Source: Nageia nagi (taxonomy: Eukaryota > Pinophyta). Taken from it: a DNA stretch of 64,000 bases. Positions 35,201-47,200 of the stretch are shown here, one piece after another; the first letter of the stretch is position 1; every line of letters starts with the position of its first letter. The stretch covers positions 194,618,001 to 194,682,000 of the forward strand of contig JBITNC010000001.1 of assembly GCA_050084985.1 (NCBI GenBank), read 5' to 3'. A program made the position numbers and the translations under genes. The notes beneath the pieces were generated by a model. The model was not told the origin of the DNA and ran no database searches. It saw only the letters and a program-made list of their open reading frames with translations.

Positions 35201-38200
35201 TATGAAATAATATGCCTCACAAGTGAGACATTCCTCTCACAAAGAGACTATGAGCAGAAAAAACACCTCAGATCTGAAGCTAGAGACTGGGCGAGCTTCA
35301 ATCTAATGCAAATGTAATGTCCAAAAATATTTCCAGCCTTGTAAACATTTCAAATTTATGTTTTGTTGTGTTTCTGGGCCTCTAAGGTGTGGGTTAGTGT
35401 GTTTTGAGTAGCTATATTGTTAGTATAAGTGTTTAGGGAGTTGGTTATGTATTTAGAATAGTTTTGAGACAAGAAAAAAGGTATTAAATAATGCCATTCA
35501 CCTGGTACACGTTTTTAACTTGATGGTTGAGATAATAAGGCAATATTAAATATCTCTAGTATTTGTAACTATCATTTTGGCAAAAGTAACTGTTATAAGG
35601 TCAAAGTCTAAGGTACTATTTAATGCTTTTGTAACTGCCATAGGAGAGGATTTGTAACTGTTATGAGACTAACTTTTGTAACTATCAAGTGGCTTAAATT
35701 AAGATTTCCAATACTATTTAAGAGGAAGAGTTGGTCATTTGGAAGGTGTGAATTTGGAATTTGGAAGAGCTTTGCTCTTTTGGACTCTAGCATTCTGCTG
35801 GAGTATTTTTGGGGTTCCCATTGAAGATCAATTCAATGGAGGCACGAAGGATCAGATCCTAGAACTATCTACCCAATTAGATATGACAAATCCACATCAA
35901 GATTGGTGATTTGGGCTTGATTTGAGGAGCATCATTGAAGCTGAAGTGTAGATCTGCTTATTGGAGGGCAAGTTAAAAGTTTATGAGCAGAGATCCAGCC
36001 TTTTGAGGCGATTTGGAGTAAGAGTCAGCCTTGAGAGCACTATTTTGTAGGTTGTAAGGGCTAGAACTGTCAAGGGAGCCATGTTCATGCTTAGCTTTGG
36101 TGAAGACAATCCAATGTTGGCACAATTTTGGGCATATCAACCCTTGTTCAGCAGGATAGAGGCTTGAGGGTGTTATTCGCTGAGATGATCGATTGAGGAC
36201 AACTCTGAGAAATCTGTCAAGTAGTGGTCTAGCTTGGAGACAATAGTACAACTATTTGTCTAGTTCTTGTGGGGTTTGTTTTGAGTTTTGAAGGTATTAT
36301 AGCTGTTTGAACAACTCTTTGAGGTGTGTTTAGTGATCTGTAGTTGTCTTGCTTACATACAATTGTAATGCATTGTCTCTGTTACCTATAATATGCTGTA
36401 GTTGCAAGCTTTCTTCATTGAAAAGACAAAATATAAAAGAAATCAGATTTTGCCTTGTGGAATTATTATTGTTTTGTGTGCATTTGTATTTGGTGTGTTT
36501 TAATTGGTATTAGAGTTGGTTTCCTGCCAGCATGTGAACAATGGAGGATTTGGTCTTTGCAATGTAGAGGGATCAGCTGTGAATGTTTGGTGTATGGATG
36601 GTATGGAACGAAGACTTAACCAACTAAGGCCACAAGAGGCTGATCTAAGGTTTGTGTCTCCTGATGAGTTGGATGCCCTAAATTCTGTAATATGAAGCGA
36701 AAGTGTATGCCATATTTGAAGAATATGAAGGGAAATCTAAAAATTTCGAAAACCTAGTTTCCTTTGAAAGTTACTTGAAAATTTTGGCGAAAGAGGTGAA
36801 AGGGAAAAGCAAAAGAGATGATGCCAAGAGAGGTCAATCACAAAAACCACATATCATTCATTTACACTTAACATCGATGCCATATATAAAATGAATAAGA
36901 AAACAAGACAACGTTTCACCAAGAAGCAGACAATAAAAGAAGATGAAGTCATTGCCTATCCTATATGATAACATCACCGTAAGGTGAACTCAATAGATCA
37001 AGTTAACCAAATCTTTTAAAAGATAAAGTAATTAATTTATGTGTGCGGCAGAACTGAATTTAACTTTAAAAAGCATATGCAGGAAATTAGAGAATTAAGA
37101 ATAGAGTAGCAAATTGTCTGGGATTGAGTCTGTCGAAAGATTGAAACATGACATCGATACAAACATCATACTCAAAAGAAAAATAACAGCATTCTTTGCA
37201 GTTGCAACATTATGTTTCTATACATAGCATGATAGAAGCTTGATAATGACATAAGGTCGTAAATTTTGACCATTTGACAGTGTTTCACAGATAGGTTTAG
37301 CATAATAGACACGATCTGGTCAATGAGGTGCACATACTTAATCCACATTATCACACAGCCAAGTGTTGAGCTAACTGGTCATCACGAATAGCTCTCCAAA
37401 TAGAGAAAGTATGGCTAACCCAATACTGACTTCCCAGAAATTATTTTGCTCTGCAGCATTGGCAACATTCGTTAGAATATGTTGTAAAGCCAATTCAAGG
37501 CACACTAGGACATGTGTATCCATTTATAATGCATTTAATTGGCCATAGCAATGTGTACTTGCTTATGCATTTGATCCTTGCACGCTTATCTTGTTAAAGT
37601 TATGTCAGCCAAATGAATCACCTATCTTCGTGTGTTCTTCAGATGCTAGAATTCCACTTGAATATTTGGATGTATAAATAAATTCTGCCACAATATTTTT
37701 AAAGTTTTGTCTATGAACGACATAGTTTGAGAGGAGAAAGAGCCACGATTTGTAAAAATAAAATAAAAGAAATTTTCTTTTGTTTTTACTTGTGGAGAAC
37801 ACCAGCCAAATCCTCTTTATTTGCCTACAAACTTACACAAAAGGCACTTCCTAATTGCTCCATATCATGTCAAAATCCACCTTCACTCTTTTTTCTCTAT
37901 TCTATATTTATTGTTTTTGCTATATTTACGCAGACAAACACCAAATTTGTTTTATTTAAAATAACTATATTACAATAAATTCATTTGTTTTCCTAATTAT
38001 GTCCTTGAATGACTCTGGCTACTTGGAAAACAAAGCCTGTGTTAGAAATCGGGATTAAGATGAACCAAGAAAAATCAAACTCAAAAGTCAAAACAAATGC
38101 AATTGAAAGCATTTCAAACGGACTGTATTAAAATGCCAAATATTTTTCAAGTGTTCAGAAAATACCTCCTTGATCAGAAGGCCTTTCAGCAACTAATGAA

Positions 38201-41200
38201 AAGATTTTTTGATGCTCCTCCAACCTGAAATTAAAAAAAAAAAAAAAAGCCAAAATTTAGAATACCAAAACTCCACACTTGCATCCCATTACCGATGAAC
38301 AGAGAATGATTTGAAATTTCCAACTGCAACTTCCCACAAGAAAAAAAGTAAATAGAAAATCATAATTGAAAATTTCCAACTGTAACTAGAGGAATTTATA
38401 AGCATCCAATAATTGAAAAAGCACAAGCTTATCTGCCTATCCAATCCACTGCAATGAAACATTGAGAACTGTGCCAAAAATATCATACGACACTCATGAT
38501 GAAGAAGAGGGAAATAACTGACCACATGATGGTTATATTTCAAGTGCCATTACAAAAGTAATGTGTTACTAGGCTTTAGGTTACTCCTTTAAATAGGAAA
38601 AGTGTGCCAAACTAACACCTAGAAAAAGCAGTGGCCAACATTACATTACTATTGACTTGCATAAGGTGGTCCACAAAATTACATTAGATAAGGTCCACTA
38701 CACAATATTATAGAAAAACAAAAAGAACATATACTGAAGAGCAAGATGCTATCAGTGTAACTTCCTCAAGTGTAAAATACATTTGCATACATACTATAAC
38801 CAATCTCTCGAAACTAAAAGCCCTTCCAATACTTGAAAATAGTGCAATTAGAATCAGAACATGCATTTTGATATACTACAAATCTCTTAAATAATTTAAC
38901 TAATTCCTGGAAGATGTAATGAATGAAAAATATAAAAAAAATCACATCAGAGATAAAATTTACCAAGTATAATTAACGTAAATGCACTGAATTGACCACT
39001 TTGAAATAATTAACAAACTTAATAGTTGCAAAACAAACCTTTTTTGTTGTTCAGCAGCCTCTTCTTCACGACGTTGCAATGCAAGCTTTTCTCTTTGAGC
39101 TTTTGTTAAAAAGACAGACTACAAACCAATACAAATATCTATTAATATATAATTAAAATTAAATTGTTCAAAAGGTCAACTAAATTTGCAATTACCATAT
39201 AGATGCCTAAGATAATGAGATTTAGATTAATTTGCTATTTCCCAAATAGTTAGCATTCAGAAGATTACTTATGTTGACAGTATGCTAGGGCGACACAAAG
39301 AGTTTAAATTACATGTTAAAGTACTTAGAACAAGAATGTCAAAGATCTGGTCGGTTGAAACTAAACTTTGATGGGGCTTCTTGAGGAAATCTAGGGAAAG
39401 CAGGCTGTGAAAACACTTTTAAGACCATGAAGATAAGATGGCTTATGTCTTTTCCATGGATTTCGTGCTAGAGACTTCGAACTAGGCAGAAGTCATGGCC
39501 TTAGTAACAGGTATGCATATTGTTCAGGAAGAATTCAATCTGATTATTGAGAGAGATTATCGGGTCATTGTCAATGGATTTGGTTTGAGAAACTTATTTA
39601 GTTGTCAAATGGTCTCCTTGAAGGAGGAATTTGAGTCATTAAATTAGGATCTATATCCCATCTTTCATGTGCTGAGAGAGGGTAACAAAGCAGATCATCT
39701 GCTAGCTAATGCAGGAGTGGATTTGGGGATCCCTTGTAGAAAGAGGCTTAAAATGCTTTCCCTAGTATGGTTTATCTTATATTTTCGCAATGGACAGTGG
39801 GTACTGGAATAATTCAGTAGAATGATATATTTAAATGGTTTAACATAACTCAAATTAAACCATTCATTGATGTTATTCAAGACAAAAATGACAGGATTAG
39901 AACTTTAAAAGATGAGTTTATGCTGCTATTTTTTTCACTATATGGAGGGCATTAGTATTGTGAGTTTGTAACCATGTAAGGTGTAGAATTGTTTTGGCTT
40001 GGGCTATATATGGATGTACTTGGAGTCAAAAAAGAAAAAAAGAATTGACCGGGGACACCATTATAGATGCCCCCCTTTAAACGAGCAAAAAAAAAAAACA
40101 AGAATGTCACAGACAAAGATGGTTGATAAAAATATCTCTCTAACTAGTTAGCTTCATTTTGTTAACATGGTTACACATGTTAGGTTGTTCCAGTGAAGTT
40201 AGAATCAGCAATATATCTCCAGAATCATGAATCGGGTCAGATCGGACAGCCAAAGAATTTATCAACCACCAATTCTGAAGATTTAGTTTTTGCCTTACAT
40301 GTTGATTTTTACAAAAAAATCATGGATCGGATTGGACTAAAAAATCATGATTCCTGATGGAAAAATTGCCTCCATTTTGATAGGTGCAGCAATGAAGTTA
40401 AAAACTGAAAATCTTACTCATTTCTCACATTTTCTTCCAATCTTGAGCTGAGAGGAGCTAGAGGAAACAACATTTTCATGATTTTATCGAGATTCATACA
40501 TCCAAGTAAGTTTCTAAAGCTTTTTCCAATGGGTTTTGAGTTTTGTTCGGTATTTCTTCCCAAGCTTTTTAGTTGTTTTTTGTCTAGTTTTTCTATGATT
40601 TTTAGTGGGTAAATTTGTTATTTTTTTTTCTAGTTTGTCTATGAGTTTTAGAGGGTAAATTTGTTATTTGTTTCCATTGTCTATGACTGCTTGCCTTTGT
40701 GACATTTTGTTGTTTGTTTTTGTTCCTTTTTTTTGGTTTTACAATTGCAAGTATGTGTTCACAAGGTAATAAGAGGGACCTTGTTTGGGCTCATATGAAA
40801 GAAACTGAAACAAAAGACAGTAACATTTGCAATTACTGGCAAGATGTTGTTACTATTGGCCCATACAAGATGAAGTTTCATTTAGTGACATTGGACAAAA
40901 TGTGAGACCTTGCCCTAGGGTGGAAGTTGATGTGCAAATGCAAATGAATGCCTAATTGGAAGTTCAAGCACAAAAAAGGTTAGAAAGGAAAAGATCACAA
41001 GAAGAAATGGCTAGACCTCCATCTAATCCATCTCCACCTCCACCTCCACCTCCACCTCCACCCATAGGATTTCCTTCTTCTGTGGCTACCAATGAAGAAG
41101 GCATGCCATAGTAGAACACACCAATAGGATAAGGCATCCACCTAGCATTTTAGTTTTTCTAGGCATGAATAGTGCAATGGGGTGTTATTTCTTCACCCCT

Positions 41201-44200
41201 TGTGGTGGCCAAACCACACTTGATGCAACATGGAACATGGATAAGTTTAAAGAAACCAAAAAGTGTAACGTCCCTTTTTAGGAGTCATCCCTTTTAAGGG
41301 TACTTTTGTAGTTAAGAACATTTATTTATTTATTGCATGTGTACTTAGGCATCATTGTAACTTTGGATAGGAGACTTATGGATCCCATGGACCAATTGTG
41401 AGCCCCAAAGTGGGATGTCTCGCTCCTAAGGATAGATTAAGAGCATTTAAGTGTCATAACATGAATCCCAAGGCACAACACATGATTAGAAGCTAGGCAC
41501 ATGGTTTGGTGTGATCTCGAGGCACAATCCGAACACCCAAGCATGACATCTCTTTGAGAGGTGTGTGGATGCCCAACCTTGAGGGATTCCTATTTGTAAG
41601 GCTAGCGCAAGATTGAAGAGGCATCTTGAGTACATTTTGACATCTATCTTTGGAGTGGTAGCACCATCTCTTAGGCCTTTCATTGGATGGAAACCTAGTG
41701 TGGGAAGGAGCATAGTGGGACATAGCCCTCACTAGGTTATTGGCTAAGGATGCAAACCCTTAGTCGAATCAAGAGTTGTAGTTAGATCTAGGGGTTGGAG
41801 GCCCTAGCAATGAGATGTCAGCATTTGGAAAGTGAATGCCCTAGATTTGGTCCCTTGAGCCAGACGTCAACCCTCTCAGGCCTATTTGGTTGTGACTTGC
41901 TCATTTCATGCTTAATATTGAGATGTTGGCATTTCTTCTCCATTTTTGGTGTGAATGTTCGATCTTGTCCATTTTCCTATTCATTGCTTAATTGTCTAAT
42001 AATTTTGCGACAAAGAATAATTTGGGACATTACAATGGTATCAAAACTTGATCATGCCATGATGTGAAGATGGAAGGAGGCAAGTCATTCAGATTTGCAA
42101 TTAGTATGGAGAAGATAGAGGCTACCATTGAGGTAATGCAGAAACTACTCAAGGAGTTGAGCCATCAAGACGTTTTGCAGGAAGGAGGAGAAAAGGGTTG
42201 TGCACCAAGCATCTCTAGTCACCCATCACAATGTCCACCTCCATGGCCGCATGACTTGCTAGATCTGACCTACCAGAGGAATTCAAAAGCCTTCAAGAAG
42301 GAGGTAAGCTCCCAAAGCCACAAAGAGCACAGGGAGAGATTAGGGGTTTGGACAAAATTCCTTAATTCAATGGTGAAGGTAACCCTATAGCTAGGGTTTG
42401 GGTGAACAAATTGAGGACCTTCTTCACCCTTAACCAAATCACAAAGGAGGACTTCGTTCAGATCGCCATGATGCATTTGGATGGGGTGGCGCACGAATGG
42501 TGGCACCGTGGAAAGGATGTCCATGATCATAGCTTCATTTGCACATTCGAGGAGTTTGTTCTACAGATATTGGATCGCTTTCATTTGAGAGATGAGGAAG
42601 AATACTTCATGGATTTGGTGACCATTAAGCAACAAGTAGGATAGGAGTCATATACTTAGGAGTTTCAATAGAGAGCTGCCATGATCACTCACATTTTGCA
42701 AAAGAAGCTAACATCCTTATTCATAGAAAGATTGAAGAAGCCACTAAAGAGTTTCACTAGGGCTTTCTCATCATTCATACTCAACAAAGCCATCCAAAGG
42801 GATTTGTTGTTGAAGGAGATTACTAGGAGTGAAACATGAACACAAAGAGAAGAAAAGAGACCCCATGCACCAGGTCCAAGTGAAAAATACGATAAGGAGA
42901 TCAAAAGGAAAGTGGTTAGACAACCAACTCCAAAGGATGCATGGTTAAATCAAAAAAAGAAGGGTGGGAGGAAAATTTCACTTAGAGGAAAACCAACGAT
43001 GGAAGGATGGAGGTACTCCCAAAATTGGTATCTAAACACAAGATGGAGAAAATTGTTTGTAATGGAGATATTGTATGGGACGCAACTTTCCTCATGATCA
43101 AAGGCAAGCCAACGTCCACCAGCAAAGTGGAGATCACCTCCCCCGATGAGATCCAAGAGATTCTGGAAAAGCAAAACAACGATTTTGGAGATATGCCTGA
43201 TGGGTTGCCACCAAAAAGAGGGTTTGAGCATGTCATTGAGTTGGAGCTAGGGTCAAAGCTAGGAATGATCACACCCTACAGGCACCCATGCATCTACAAG
43301 GATGATATTGAGCAGACCATCAAGGAATTGTTTGATATGGGATTCATAAAGCCTAGTTCTAGCCCCTTTGCATCTTTGGTTGTCTTGGTGAAGGAAAAGA
43401 TAGAACCATGAGAATGTGCATTGATTATTGGGTGTTCAACAAGAAAAACTATCAAGAATAGATATCCTATTCCATGGGTGGACGACCTCATTGATGACCT
43501 CCATGGAGATAAGTATTTTTTCAAGATAGATTTGATATTCGGGTATCATCAAATTAGTAGGAGAGAGGAGGATATCCACAAGAAGGATTTTAGATGTCAC
43601 TTTGGGCACTTTAAGTTCTTGGTTATGCCATTCAAATTGAGCAACGCACTAGCTACCTTTCAATCTACCATGAACCAAGTTTTCAAGAAGCAACATAGGA
43701 AGTATGTGCTAGTCTTTTTTGATGATATCCTCATCTATAGCCAAACGTGGGAGGAACACTTGAAGCATTTGGATTCAATATTGGAGATATTGTAGCAGCA
43801 AAAGTTTTGTATTTGGGGCATATTGTCAGCCAAGAAGGAGTTCAGATGGATGAGCAAAAGATTCAAGCTATCCAGGATTGGCCAGTGCCCACCACACTCA
43901 TGCACTTGAGGGGATTTTTGGGATTGTGCAACTACTATCAGAGATTCATCCGGAGTTTTTCACACTTGGTAGCACCCTTGATGCAGTTGACCAAGAAAGA
44001 TGCATTCATTTGGAGCAGTGAAGCTCAAATGAATTTTGAAGAACTCAAGAGATGTGCACTTGTTTTTGTTTGGCAATCCCTGATTTCTATATTCCATTTA
44101 CCATTGCATGTGATGCCTCCAAGTATGGGATAGGGTTCATACTCATGCAAGAAGGAAGGCTAATTGCTTTTGAGAGTAGGAAGCTTACCCCTGCTGAACA

Positions 44201-47200
44201 AAGCTTCAGTGTGTATGATAGGGAGATGCTTGCAATAATGCATGTGTTGGCTAGGTTCAAGCAATACTTGGTATGTGGGCGATTTGTGGTCAAAATTGAC
44301 CATAACAACTCAAAATATTTCTTGGAACAAACAGACCTTAGTGAGAAGCAGCAAAAGTGAGTAAGTAAATTGCAATCCTATGATTTTGAAATTGAGTATG
44401 TCAAAGAGAAGAAAAATACAGTAGCTGATGCACTCTCGCATAATCCATATTTTTCCTCTCTTTCTATTATTTCTGTTGATTGGAAAATGTCAATTATAGT
44501 TGAGTATTCTAAGGATGCATTTGCTACTAATGTCCTTGAAGGACACTTAAAAGATGAAAGGTTCATAGTAAGAGAGGGGCTGATCCTATACAAAAATTGG
44601 ATCTATCTGGAGCCAAGATCAAATGTGAAGGAAAAGATTATAGCTGCATTGCATGATATGCCACTGGCAAGACACCCCGACATAAGCAAAACGTATAGGG
44701 CCGTAAGGGAGAGGTTTGCATGGAAGGGACTCAAGGAGGATGTCTATATGCATGTGAAAAAATGCACCGAGTGTGAAGAGAATAAGGTAGAGAACGTCCA
44801 TCCTCTAGGATTCTTGCAGCCACTACCAATCCCCACACAAAAATGAGAGAGCATCTCCATGGATTTCATTAGACAGTTACCTAGGATGCAAGGAAAGGAC
44901 TACATCTTCGTAGTGGTGGATAGGTTGTTGAAGTACGCCCAATTCTTTGCCATCACCATCACTTACAGTCGTGCAAGTGATTGAGTTATTCTTTAGGGAG
45001 GTATTCAAAGTACATGAGTTGCCAAAGGAAATTGTAAGTGATTGGGACAACAAATTTATGAGCATCTTCTAACAACTATAACAAAAAGAATTTATTCAAC
45101 TTTGAGTGCTGAACATCAAATCTTGTATTAGCTCTTTTGAGGTAATTGGTGATGATGATACTTCTTCAAACATTCTACAACTTGCCTGTTTTCCAAAGTC
45201 CAACCCATTCTTGCTCATGATTCCCACACAACCTTATCCATAGGCTAATAGTCTTAGCTTTTTTTTTATTAATTTTGGGTAAATTTGATATTAATAAAAA
45301 AAAGTCAAAGTTTTGTAAGGGTCTCCAAGAACCTTATTACAAAATGTTATGACAAAGTATACAATTTGTTCATAATTATCAAATATGTTTGTCATAGTCT
45401 ATAAAACAAAGCATAGCTTTTGACAAATATAGATAGTACAAAAGAACGCATCCATAAAGCCTTTTAAAGAAATTTCACATACCAACTACAAAACATAACA
45501 AACACAATGTTTGCAACATGAAGTTGTAACAATATACAGTATAAAGTAGTAAGTATCATTTGTATAAGTATCAAGTTCTTTGGTATTGCGTGCTTCTTGC
45601 AGGGGTATACCCAGTTTCCAACTCCTATTACCTTTCATCTATTTCTTTGAAGAGCTGTTTCTAGAATTTTTCAAAGCCTTTATCCTATTTTTGTATTTCT
45701 TCTTCATTGAGGCCCTTTTCTGAGAGTTCTTCAATGTAATAGAATTTCTCCATTATTATCGGCTTTTTTTATAGACTAATGTCCATTCTTTCTCTTTTGG
45801 TTTCACCTATGGGTTGATGTTTTTAACATCTCCCCTTTGTTCAATCTACAAGTCATCATTTTTTGTTTTTTTCTTCTAATAATTCTTCATTTCGCCTTTC
45901 CATCTCTTTCCTTTTTTATACTACATTTTCTACATTCTCTTCTTTTTTCCCTTTGTTTTTGTTGCTTCCTTTTTCCCTGTATTTTTCATGGAGTCACTCT
46001 TACCTTTTTGCTCTTCTTCCTTTTTCCTTGTATTTTTCATGGAATCACTCTTACCTTTTTGCTCTTCTTCCTCTTCCTCTTCAATATCTAACTCATCTTG
46101 CTCTTTGTTTGCTTCGTTTTCTTCTTTTTGTGATATTCTAATCTCTTCCTTCTCTTGTTCTTCCAATTGTGTTCCTAGAACTTGGGAAGGCATTTCTTTG
46201 TTATGAGTATTCAAGGTTTCCACTGTTTGATCTCTTAGGAATGAGAAGTTATTAGTATGATCTATAACTATTTTTGGAGATGTAACCTTTGGAGTGTTTT
46301 GTTTCTCCTTTTGAATCTATGGTTGTTGGTTCAATATTATTTCTTAAGCCTTTGAAGTTCCTACATCTTGGATCTCCTTTCCTTTGTCCACTTCCAAAGT
46401 TAGATTTGGATTTCTTCTATTTGTTTGTCTCCATTGCATATTTCTTTGTAGTTGTTGTTGCTTGGGTATAGCTGGCTAGTCGTTGTCCATATGGCCAAAG
46501 ATTTTACACACTGAACAGGCAGTTGGTTTTAGGTCATATTATATTTCCTAGATATGCTCACCTCTTTTATTTTTCAAGCAGATTTGAGTTTGGAGTGGTT
46601 TTGTTATATCAATATTTGCACAAAATTTTGTTGAACTAATCGAAGCACCAGATCTGGTATTCTTATCTAGGCATATAAATTCTCCAAGGGTACTTGCAAC
46701 CCTTCGATTACTTCAGCAATCCGGAAGTCTAGTGGTTGAAGGAGTAAGGTAACCCCCATTGGTATGATCGCAAAGGATTCCTTTTCAGGCCTAAATCCTA
46801 CATACCATTTTTTCAAATATAAACCACACTTCCCAAACTACCACAGTCCATTATCTAAAACCCATTCCATATCTTCTTCAAGATTAAAATCAAAAAGTAG
46901 AAAATCACATGGAAGGGTGGCTATCTCGACAGTTCCTCTAATCTGCCAGATGTTTTTGATCCATTTTCTGATATTTTCTAGGATAGGTCTAACTCCCATG
47001 AATTTCCCTATCAGGTAGAACTTTCTTGACAATTCTATTTTATCATATGCTGCATCTGGAACAATGATTTTGAACATTCCCTTGTCATTGTCTACTTTTT
47101 GAATCTCCACCTCAATGCCCAGGTCTTTTTGCATGGACCATCTTGCTTCATTTTGTTTGAAAATCTTGGGGGACCCCCTCCCCAAGCGTTGAGGGGTCCA

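Larger units (their letters stand above)
21738..38165 (-). other. Helicase intron 3 (or several introns), 16.4 kb
   Basis: The interval between exons 4 and 3 contains the full copia copy B, a decayed unknown frame (33.0-33.8 kb) and a gypsy LTR-gag fragment (35.3-36.9 kb). The family's FRFSFDWENTEDTSRDMN segment should lie here, but I could not find it on the minus strand. 21738-23743 and 36895-38165 hold no recognisable gene. Confidence 0.6.
41264..45075 (+). mobile_element. Ty3/gypsy element D, 3' truncated
   Basis: 5' LTR, PBS, gag and pol up to the integrase core. The 3' part of integrase and the 3' LTR are missing. It is inserted in the hAT transposase relic and lies inside helicase intron 1, antisense to that gene. 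Confidence 0.85.

Noticed and set aside
45837-46206. Plus-strand Phe/Leu/Ser-rich frames
   Set aside because: These are the antisense of the Lys/Glu-rich tail of the minus-strand LINE ORF1 relic.
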